DNA from: an uncultured Eubacteriales bacterium | GTDB taxonomy: Bacteria > Bacillota > Clostridia > Monoglobales > Monoglobaceae | NCBI GenBank assembly: GCA_948468535.1 | Contig: CAOKIL010000010.1 | Coordinates: forward strand, 1-33,306 | Length of the DNA stretch: 33,306 bases | Direction: 5' to 3' | Shown here: positions 26,880 through 33,306 of the stretch, piece after piece | Position numbering within the stretch: position 1 is the stretch's first letter | How the letters are laid out: each line of letters begins with the position of its first letter | Made by a program: the position numbers and the translations under genes | The notes under the pieces: model-generated | Told to the model about the DNA's origin: nothing | Database searches by the model: none | What the model saw: only the letters and a program-made list of their open reading frames with translations

Positions 26880-28463
26880 ATGAATAACGAACTAAATAAA
26901 ACTAATCAAGGCGAAAAAAAGGCTGTCTGGGCAATTGCTCTGATGGCGGTTATTATACTTATTGCAAAGTTTATGGGATTGTTTCGTGAAATCCTGGTGG
27001 CTCAGATTTACGGTCAGGGCTATGAGTCTGATATTATCAATACGGCAACTCAAATACCTCTGTTGTTTTTTGATATGGTTCTGGGGGTGGCAATTTTGTC
27101 AACCTTTGTTCCTATATATAATAAATATCTTGAGAAATCAGGCAAGAAAGCAGCGGATTATTTTGCCAATAACTTTATAACAATAATCGGTTCTATTGCA
27201 GTGCTTGTCGCTGTTCTCGGAATGATATTTGCCGAGCCGCTTGTTAAAATTATGGTTCCCGGTTATGCCGATATCCCCGGAAAGGTAGAGGCAACAGCGC
27301 AGGTTCTCAGAATTTTGTTCCCGTCTATCGCGTTTACGGCTATCGCATATGTGGCTGTCGGAATCCTTCAGTCCAACGGTGAATTTACTGTTCCGTCACT
27401 TATCAGTGTTGTGTCAAACGGCATAATGATAGTCTATTTGATTGTGTTCGGCAACAGAATGGGACTTGTGGGAGTAGGCGTGTCGATGCTTGTCGCATGG
27501 GCAGCACAGCTTTTGTTCCAAATTCCGTGGCTGATTAAGTACAAATTCAAGTACCGTCCGACAGTGAATTTTAAGGACGGAAGCATGAAGGAGGTCGCTC
27601 TTGTAGCATTGCCGGTGCTTATCAGTTCGTGGGTTCAGCCTATATGCAATGTTATAAACATGTCGTTTGGCTCATCAATGGGTGACGGTGCGGTATCTGC
27701 CCTGAACTGGGCGAATAAGATTTATATAATCATGGTCGGCGTTTTCGCATATGCGATTACAAACTTTATTTTGCCGCGTCTGTCAAGACTGAACGCAGAC
27801 GATAATCATGAGGCGTTTGCCGAGACCACGCGGACATCGGTCGGCTGGATAGTGTTTATTATCACATTGGTGTCTGCGTTGTTTTTGGCGCTAAGCAATC
27901 CAATTATTAAGGTCGTTTTTGAGCGCGGACAGTTTACGCAGGAATCATCGTATATTACTGCCTCGGCATTGTTCTTTTATTCATTCGGTATGGTTGGATA
28001 TTCAATATGTGAAGTTTTGAACAAGAGTTTTTATGCGATTCAGGACGGCAAAACTCCCATGCTCACGTCAATATTCGGAGTTTTGGTTAACATCGTCTTT
28101 GCGGCGTTGTTTGTACTTGTGTTTAAGATAGGAATTCAAGGTTTGGCGCTTGCTTCGGCAATCAGTTCAACAGCAATTGCAGCGGCTCTGATGATAATGA
28201 TAAACCGCCGCAGAGGCAGTGTTATCACTAAAGAATTTGTATGGAATACGGCAAAAACACTTGTGTGCGGAGCGGCCGCATTTATCATTGCTCAGCTGGC
28301 TTATGACTTTATCGATATATATATTGCCGGAGGAACGGTTATTACATTATTAAAGCTGTGCGCTGCGGCTCTGCTTTCAGGTGCGGTTTATATGGTTCTG
28401 GCACGGCTGTTTAAAGTGAGTGAAATAGTTACGGCGATTAGGTTTGTTTCACACGGGAAATAG
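26880..28463 (+). CDS. murJ: Lipid II flippase MurJ (MviN family)
   Basis: A 527-residue polytopic membrane protein with the MOP-flippase pattern of about 14 helices. The first helix is followed by KFMGLFREILVAQIYG, whose Arg is a conserved functional residue of MurJ. IPLLFFDMVLGVAILSTFVP and FERGQFTQESSYITA are further family signatures. It carries lipid II from the inner to the outer leaflet so that peptidoglycan can be polymerised. AGAGGT stands before the ATG, 21 bases after the previous stop. Its place after murA supports the peptidoglycan role over a general polysaccharide export role. Confidence 0.92.
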   Translation: MNNELNKTNQGEKKAVWAIALMAVIILIAKFMGLFREILVAQIYGQGYESDIINTATQIPLLFFDMVLGVAILSTFVPIYNKYLEKSGKKAADYFANNFITIIGSIAVLVAVLGMIFAEPLVKIMVPGYADIPGKVEATAQVLRILFPSIAFTAIAYVAVGILQSNGEFTVPSLISVVSNGIMIVYLIVFGNRMGLVGVGVSMLVAWAAQLLFQIPWLIKYKFKYRPTVNFKDGSMKEVALVALPVLISSWVQPICNVINMSFGSSMGDGAVSALNWANKIYIIMVGVFAYAITNFILPRLSRLNADDNHEAFAETTRTSVGWIVFIITLVSALFLALSNPIIKVVFERGQFTQESSYITASALFFYSFGMVGYSICEVLNKSFYAIQDGKTPMLTSIFGVLVNIVFAALFVLVFKIGIQGLALASAISSTAIAAALMIMINRRRGSVITKEFVWNTAKTLVCGAAAFIIAQLAYDFIDIYIAGGTVITLLKLCAAALLSGAVYMVLARLFKVSEIVTAIRFVSHGK

Positions 28464-28504
28464 AGAACGTAATCTGCTATAAAATAAAGAAAGGATTGAA
28501 CATC

Positions 28505-30415
28505 ATGAAAGAGATTGATTACTTTCAGACAGTTTGGCTGTTTATATTGAACATAATAAAACAGAGCTATGTCTACAAACTGCTCAGATGGTGCTATGAC
28601 GGAATTTCGGGCGCGTGGCAGAGAAGCGTAATTACAAACTTCTTCAGACGTGAACATTTTTTGAGTGGAAGCGCTGAGTACAGTGTTTTCGGTAAAATAC
28701 TGCACTCACCATTCACGTTTTTTGCGTGGCTCCAAAAGGTTTGGGGTAGCAGGTTAAAGCAAAAAATTGAAACGTCATGCGTTGTCAGATTTTGCAATAT
28801 ATATCTGCACAACCTTCTGGCGTTTAATACTCGATTTATCGGAATACTGATGGTCGGTGCAGGTCTCGGTTCGATAATTGTATCGGCGGTTAAAGGCGGA
28901 CATGGCAGTATATTTGTGTATGCTATGCTGCTCATCGGAGCCGCAGTGACAATACCGAACTTTAACCTGACAGAATTTTTTGCCGAGTCATGGCTTGCAA
29001 AGATTGTTCAGCATCTTAGCGGTGTTGAACTTGGATATAAGTTTTATGACAAAAACTATACTGCAAAATCTTCAAGACTGTGGATTGCGCTTCTTATAGG
29101 AATTGTGTCAGGAGCTGCCGGCGCATACGCCGGAACTTTAATCGGCATAGGCGTTATCACGGGCTTGTTTGTGCTATTCCTTATATTAAAGTCAACTCTT
29201 GCAGGAGTATATATGACTGTATTTTTAGCTCCGCTCATGCCGACTATGGCAATGGCAGGTCTTGTTATGCTCTGTCTTTTGTCACTGCTGATAAAGGCGT
29301 TGTCAGACAATGGCTTTAAGTGGCGTTTTGAAGGCGTGGGATTCCTTGTTTTAGGCTTCCTTGCCGTGTATTTGTTCGCCTCGGTAAACTCATTTGCTAT
29401 GGTTAACAGTCTGAGCATTTTTGCCATTTATCTCGTGTTTATGATGTTCTACTTCGTAGTGATTAATACTGTCAGGTCAAGAAAACAGCTCTTTGATGTG
29501 CTGACAATATTTGCGGTTTCAGGTACGATAGTGTGTCTTTACGGTGTTGCACAGTATTTGTTCGGCTGGGATACGGCGGCGGCATGGATTGACGACGAGA
29601 TGTTCAGCGATATTAAAATGCGTGTTTATTCAACGCTTGAAAATCCGAATGTTCTCGGTGAATATATATTGCTTGTGCTTCCGGTGTGTGCAGCTCTTGT
29701 ATGGCAAAAGCCCAATAAGCTGTCAAAGCTTGTGTTTACACTTGCTGCCGGAGTAATGTTTGCAACCCTGATACTTACGTTCTCCAGAGGCTGCTGGATA
29801 GGGTTTATGGTTACGGCAGGTTTGTTTGTGACGTTTGTATGCGGAAAGATGTGGGGTTTGGCGCTTATTGCGCTGCCGTTTGTGCCTATGATTATTCCTG
29901 AGAGTATAATCAACAGGTTTACAAGTGTCGGAGACATGAAGGATTCTTCAACCTCATATAGGGTTTACATTTGGATGGGTTCACTTGCCATGATAAAGGA
30001 TTTTTGGGCATCGGGTATAGGGCCCGGTACTGAAGCGTTCAAGGCGGTCTATCCGTTCTATTCGTATAGCGGTATAGTTGCGCCGCATTCGCACAATATG
30101 TTTCTTCAGATTTTGGTTGAGACGGGTATTGTCGGTATCGGCGTATTTTTGACAACACTATATATGTTCGGAAAGAAGATGATTGACGGCTATCAGGCAA
30201 CAAAGCGCAAGGGCAGCAGGCTCGGCGCAATGATTATCGCGATTACGGCAGGCGTTATCGGATTTGCCGTTCAGGGAATGTTCGATAACTGCTTCTATAA
30301 CTACCGTGTATTTCTTATATTCTGGTTCATTCTTGCCCTCGGAATATCCGCAGTGTATATTGCAAAGGATGAGAAAAAGAAGAACGACTTGGGCTTAAAG
30401 GTGGTGAAGGATTAA
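28505..30415 (+). CDS. O-antigen ligase-family membrane protein (Wzy_C/WaaL-like)
   Basis: A 636-residue membrane protein with a hydrophilic N-terminal extension of about 100 residues (KLLRWCYDGISGAWQRS and on). About 10-12 hydrophobic segments follow. The large-loop and ligase signatures are present: LENPNVLGEYILLVLP, LTFSRGCWIGF, YRVYIWMGS and HSHNMFLQILVETGIVG. The family polymerises or transfers lipid-linked glycans on the outer face of the membrane; in a Gram-positive cell this means a capsule, teichoic-like or S-layer glycan. I start at ATG 28505, with AAGGA nine bases upstream; a TTG at 28496 would touch that site. Its stop overlaps the next ATG. Confidence 0.85.
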   Translation: MKEIDYFQTVWLFILNIIKQSYVYKLLRWCYDGISGAWQRSVITNFFRREHFLSGSAEYSVFGKILHSPFTFFAWLQKVWGSRLKQKIETSCVVRFCNIYLHNLLAFNTRFIGILMVGAGLGSIIVSAVKGGHGSIFVYAMLLIGAAVTIPNFNLTEFFAESWLAKIVQHLSGVELGYKFYDKNYTAKSSRLWIALLIGIVSGAAGAYAGTLIGIGVITGLFVLFLILKSTLAGVYMTVFLAPLMPTMAMAGLVMLCLLSLLIKALSDNGFKWRFEGVGFLVLGFLAVYLFASVNSFAMVNSLSIFAIYLVFMMFYFVVINTVRSRKQLFDVLTIFAVSGTIVCLYGVAQYLFGWDTAAAWIDDEMFSDIKMRVYSTLENPNVLGEYILLVLPVCAALVWQKPNKLSKLVFTLAAGVMFATLILTFSRGCWIGFMVTAGLFVTFVCGKMWGLALIALPFVPMIIPESIINRFTSVGDMKDSSTSYRVYIWMGSLAMIKDFWASGIGPGTEAFKAVYPFYSYSGIVAPHSHNMFLQILVETGIVGIGVFLTTLYMFGKKMIDGYQATKRKGSRLGAMIIAITAGVIGFAVQGMFDNCFYNYRVFLIFWFILALGISAVYIAKDEKKKNDLGLKVVKD

Positions 30416-31521
30416 TGATAAAGGTTTTGGAGGTGTCGTCCGATTCCAATATCGGCGGCGCCGGGAAGTGTATAATCACCTTTTTGAAGTATTTTGACCG
30501 AAGCAAATTTGATGCGGCGATAGTTCTGCCGCGGAACTCATTGTTAAAGCCGGAGGCAGAAGCGCTGGGCGTTAAGGTATATGAGCTTGATAACCTCGCT
30601 GAAAAGTCGCTTGACTTTAAGGCGGTCAAGTCGCTTAAAAAATTGTTCCGTGAGCTGAAGCCTGATATTGTGCATACTCATGCGAGTATGTCTGCAAGGA
30701 TAGCAGCAAAGCAGTGCGGAATCAAAGTTGTATACACAAGACACAGCGTGTTCGAGCCGGCCGCGAAGATTTCAAAAGGTATCGGAAAGCTGATAAACGG
30801 CGCGGTTAACAATGCAATGGCAGACCGGATTATCGCGGTTGCGGAAGCGGCAAAAGACAATCTGACGGCTACAGGAGTAAGCGATAAGAAAATTGATGTT
30901 ATATTAAACGGTGTTGAAGCGCTGACAGCATTTGACGCAGAGAAGAGAGAGCAGGCGCGCAGCAGCTTTGGCATAAAGTCTGATGAAACGGCAGTTGCGA
31001 TTGTCGCGAGACTGACCGAGGTCAAGGGACAAAAATATTTTGTCAAGTGTGCCAAAATTCTGTCAGAACGCGGATATAAGGTTAAGTTCCTGATTGCCGG
31101 AACAGGTGATACAGAGCAGGAGCTTAGAGCTAAGATTAAGTCAGAAGGACTTGAAGATACAGTTATAATGACGGGCTTTTTGACGGATGTTGTACCGCTG
31201 ATGAATGCGATGGATATACAGGGCAATTGTTCGTTCGGGACCGAAGCGACAAGTCTTTCGCTGCTACAGGGAATGAGCCTCGGCAAGCCGGCGGTAGTGA
31301 CCGAGTTCGGCGGCAATCCCGGAGTGATAAAGGACGGACAAAACGGCTTTCTTGTACCCATCAAAGATGCAGACGCAATGGCGGATGCGATAGAAAAGCT
31401 GATAGCAGATAAAGAGTTATATAATAAAATGAGCGAAAACTCAAAACGAATATATCAAACAAACTTTACTGCGGAGGTTAACACGCAGCGGATTGAGGAT
31501 GTGTATTTATCCCTTGAATGA
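30415..31521 (+). CDS. GT4-family glycosyltransferase
   Basis: A 368-residue GT-B enzyme. The N-terminal acceptor domain opens with VLEVSSDSNIGGAGK and has DIVHTHASMSARIA. The C-terminal nucleotide-sugar domain has ILNGVEA, VAIVARLTEVKGQ, FLIAGTGDTEQELR and GTEATSLSLLQGMSLGKP. In that last motif the second Glu of the usual EX7E is Gln, which is tolerated in some GT4 enzymes. It adds a sugar to a growing lipid-linked or surface glycan; the sugar is unknown. It overlaps the O-antigen-ligase gene by one base, so the pair probably works on the same polymer. Confidence 0.87.
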   Translation: MIKVLEVSSDSNIGGAGKCIITFLKYFDRSKFDAAIVLPRNSLLKPEAEALGVKVYELDNLAEKSLDFKAVKSLKKLFRELKPDIVHTHASMSARIAAKQCGIKVVYTRHSVFEPAAKISKGIGKLINGAVNNAMADRIIAVAEAAKDNLTATGVSDKKIDVILNGVEALTAFDAEKREQARSSFGIKSDETAVAIVARLTEVKGQKYFVKCAKILSERGYKVKFLIAGTGDTEQELRAKIKSEGLEDTVIMTGFLTDVVPLMNAMDIQGNCSFGTEATSLSLLQGMSLGKPAVVTEFGGNPGVIKDGQNGFLVPIKDADAMADAIEKLIADKELYNKMSENSKRIYQTNFTAEVNTQRIEDVYLSLE

Positions 31522-31611
31522 AAGGCAGGATATAAATATTAAAATTACACAGACGCTTAGGCGGCTTAGCAAAGCGCCGGGCAATTCTATATGAGACAGG
31601 AGAGGAATTCT

Positions 31612-32109
31612 ATGAAAAGTAATTCAAAACCGAGATTTAACTGTATTGATTTTATAATAATTCTAATCGTTGCCGCTGTTGTTGCAGTGGGGATTTATAT
31701 GATTATGCCAAAGGGCGGTTCATCGTCTGACGGAGCTGCTGTCGGAAACAGAAACGTGAAAGCGACTATAGAGATTGAGTTTATGAAAAAAGACGAGTTT
31801 CTGACCGAGCTTCCTAAGGTCGGCGACAATGTAACAATCGGCGTTAAAGAGAAGATGCCTGCGGTTGTAACAAAAGTCGAATCAAGACCGGCAGAGGAAA
31901 TTTCGTATGATTTGAGCGTGGGAACGGCTTCATGGCAGACTATTCCGAATAAGTATGACATATATGTAACAATGGAAGCCGATGCGGTCGAAACAGAAAG
32001 TCAAATAAACATCAACGGCAGTCCGATAAGAATAGGTGATAATGACGCGGTTCGCTCAAAAGGTTGGGCAGGTCACGGATTTGTCACTAAGCTTGACATC
32101 AGCGAATAG
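31612..32109 (+). CDS. DUF4330 membrane-anchored protein (first of two)
   Basis: A 165-residue protein with a short basic N-terminus (MKSNSKPRFNCID), one transmembrane anchor (FIIILIVAAVVAVGIYMI) and an extracytoplasmic domain rich in beta strands. FIDFIIILIV-like starts and the later KVGDNVTIGVKEKMPAVVTK and DIYVTMEADA segments match DUF4330. Function is unknown. The ATG at 31612 has AGGAGAGG six bases upstream; an in-frame ATG at 31591 does not. The 90-base gap after the glycosyltransferase has no terminator, so the gene probably belongs to the same transcript. Confidence 0.75.
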   Translation: MKSNSKPRFNCIDFIIILIVAAVVAVGIYMIMPKGGSSSDGAAVGNRNVKATIEIEFMKKDEFLTELPKVGDNVTIGVKEKMPAVVTKVESRPAEEISYDLSVGTASWQTIPNKYDIYVTMEADAVETESQININGSPIRIGDNDAVRSKGWAGHGFVTKLDISE

Positions 32110-32156
32110 TTTGGGTTAAAACACAGACATAATCAGACAGAAAGGAAATACTAACT

Positions 32157-32645
32157 ATGAATAAAAACGGAAAGTTATTCGGAAAAATCAGTATTATAGA
32201 TATAATTGTTGTGGTTTGCGTTATTGTCCTGGCATTCGGACTGTATGCAAAGTTTACGTCAAGAAGTGACGCCGTTACATCATCAGAGAAGTCAAACATA
32301 GAGTTTGTGTACAAGGTAAAGAGTGTCCGAGATTATACGGTTGAAGGGTTCCAAAAGGGAGGACCTTTGTACGACAGCGAAACAAAAGAATATATGGGTG
32401 AAATAACAGATGTCAATTCAGAACCTGCAAAGATGCAGGTTAGCCTGGTAGACGGAACATATAAGGAACTTGAAGTTCCTGATAAGTACGATGTATATAT
32501 AACGGTTCAGGTGAGCGGAAAGTATAACAGTCTCGGATTTTATACCAATGATAACAAGTATATAGGCGCAGGCTCTACGCTTAACGCATGGTCAAAGTTC
32601 ACAAATACCGGCGGCGAGATTGTCGCCGTAAACGAAGTGCAGTAA
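32157..32645 (+). CDS. DUF4330 membrane-anchored protein (second of two)
   Basis: A 162-residue paralogue of the preceding gene: MNKNGKLFGKISIIDIIVVV continues into one transmembrane segment, then an outer domain with FVYKVKSVRDYTVEGFQKG, a GDITDV-like GEITDVNSEPAK and the family's DVYITVQVSGKY. AGAAAGGAAA lies before the ATG. The two copies share order and length but differ in most residues, so the duplication is old. They may form a hetero-oligomer at the outer membrane face and help the polymer-building genes upstream, which is an inference from position only. A terminator follows at once. Confidence 0.8.
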   Translation: MNKNGKLFGKISIIDIIVVVCVIVLAFGLYAKFTSRSDAVTSSEKSNIEFVYKVKSVRDYTVEGFQKGGPLYDSETKEYMGEITDVNSEPAKMQVSLVDGTYKELEVPDKYDVYITVQVSGKYNSLGFYTNDNKYIGAGSTLNAWSKFTNTGGEIVAVNEVQ

Positions 32646-32676
32646 AAAAGGACACCCTTTTTGGGGTGTCCTTTTT
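32645..32676 (+). terminator. Terminator ending the murA-to-DUF4330 run
   Basis: Perfect 13-bp stem AAAAAGGACACCC / GGGTGTCCTTTTT with a six-base loop, directly after the stop codon. Confidence 0.92.
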
Positions 32677-32902
32677 GATGTATCGAAAAACTGCATTTCA
32701 GCCGTATGGGTGGTTAATATTTGCCCATGGATTTAAAAGGGTGCATCAAAATGGGCGGATAGACAGTGCACAACTGAGTAATTTATTGACTCCTCAAATT
32801 TGAGTACAACATTCAGTTTGAGCATGCCATATCATAGATATGGGTCACAGCCTCTGTGATTGGAAAAACAAATAGTTCTGAAAAAATAGTTTAAATTTAG
32901 TA
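32677..32902. other. Spacer between terminator and next promoter
   Basis: No gene or strong signal. Small repeats only: CATATC/GATATG near 32827 and CACAG/CTGTG near 32846. Confidence 0.5.
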
Positions 32903-32931
32903 TTTACAAATGCGCAAAAGTGTGGTATAAT
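32903..32931 (+). promoter_or_regulatory. Strong sigma-A-type promoter
   Basis: TTTACA (32903-32908), a 17-bp spacer and TATAAT (32926-32931). Transcription would begin near 32938, about 340 bases before the next start codon. Confidence 0.8.
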
Positions 32932-32937
32932 AATTTT

Positions 32938-33278
32938 GCCAAATAAATCTGAATAATTATCAAAGCCTTTTCATTTTTTTTGTTAAAAATGCAGGCTCTA
33001 TTCAGCATTACCTTATGGTTTTGATAATTGATGGATTTGTTTGGCGACAATCTGAGGCTGCGTTTTTGAGACGGCAGCTTTTTTTCATGGAAAAAAAGCT
33101 GCACAAAAGGTTTTAAAACAAATCGAAACCGTGTGTTTCGATTTGAGAGGAGGAGCAACGGAGCGAGCGGATATGTAATTTGTATACAAATTACATGAAG
33201 CATAGTGAAGTTTGCGACGACGAGGCTTCGGCTGAAGCATTTTTTAGTTTATGAGGTTATTTAAAAGGGGGAATATTT
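32938..33278 (+). promoter_or_regulatory. Long structured 5' leader, candidate regulatory RNA
   Basis: Several perfect stems can form. S1 is CTGAATA 32949-32955 with TATTCAG 32999-33005, enclosing AGCCT/AGGCT. S2 is AATTATCAAA 32955-32964 with TTTGATAATT 33020-33029, which crosses S1. A 12-bp hairpin lies at 33074-33102, an 11-bp hairpin at 33119-33145, and a 24-bp perfect palindrome at 33173-33196 centred on GTATAC. GCTTC-GGCT-GAAGC (33225-33238) is followed by ATTTTTT, like a terminator. GAAGC at 33197-33201 can compete for the same GCTTC. GAGGTTA (33253-33259) pairs with TAACCTC (33284-33290), looping the ribosome site and start codon. The class is not recognised. Confidence 0.6.
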
Positions 33279-33306
33279 ATGATTAACCTCAAAACAAAAA
33301 ACAGGA
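33279..33306 (+). CDS. Start of a gene cut by the window edge
   Basis: ATG at 33279 follows AAAGGGGG by seven bases and opens MINLKTKNR before the window ends. The basic start would suit a signal peptide, but nine codons do not allow a function to be named. Confidence 0.5.

Overview
The window looks like a chromosome segment from a low-GC member of the Bacillota, class Clostridia. The evidence is AGGAGG-type ribosome sites, TTG/GTG alternative starts, S-layer-homology anchoring, DUF4330 proteins, and mobilisable elements carrying a TnpX/TndX-type serine recombinase with TnpW/TnpV partners. I cannot name a genus. It divides into an accessory part (1 to about 22.9 kb) and a conserved cell-envelope part (about 22.9 to 32.7 kb), with the start of another transcription unit at the right edge.

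Accessory part. A tight four-gene cassette opens the window: a GNAT acetyltransferase cut by the edge, a chloramphenicol-acetyltransferase-like protein, a P-loop kinase and a SAM methyltransferase. A DUF6809 gene and a small exported protein of unknown function follow. Next is a type II restriction-modification pair: a cytosine-C5 methyltransferase with a fused N-terminal HTH, and an Eco47II-family endonuclease. Beyond it lie a degraded C-terminal remnant of another DNA methyltransferase and a lone class III nucleotidyl-cyclase-like protein resembling the cyclase half of Pycsar anti-phage systems. An 8.1-kb gene on the minus strand encodes a 2710-residue exported protein with three C-terminal SLH domains. 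It has its own strong promoter and a roughly 250-nt leader that can form a pseudoknot and an intrinsic terminator.

From 15.5 to 22.6 kb, mostly on the minus strand, lies a decayed mobilisable transposon. It holds a MobA/MobL relaxase broken by two in-frame stops, an oriT whose core (TAAGTGCGCCCTT) looks intact, a DUF3847 gene with one in-frame stop, a small membrane protein, and a large serine recombinase broken by two one-base deletions in A-tracts. It also holds TnpW, a DUF4288-like gene, a truncated zinc-finger protein, a second and broken copy of the exported protein, and TnpV. A scrap of a tyrosine integrase beyond TnpV points to an older insertion.

Conserved part. A solute-binding lipoprotein gene converges on an N-acetylmuramoyl-L-alanine amidase. 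A plus-strand run follows: murA, a YycJ/WalJ-type metallo-beta-lactamase-fold protein, murJ, an O-antigen-ligase-family membrane protein, a GT4 glycosyltransferase and two DUF4330 proteins, ending at a strong terminator. Together these make and flip the peptidoglycan precursor and probably build a surface glycan. After that terminator comes a consensus promoter and a roughly 340-nt, unusually structured leader running into a gene whose first nine codons close the window.

All functions are read from sequence features and family knowledge; no database search was run.
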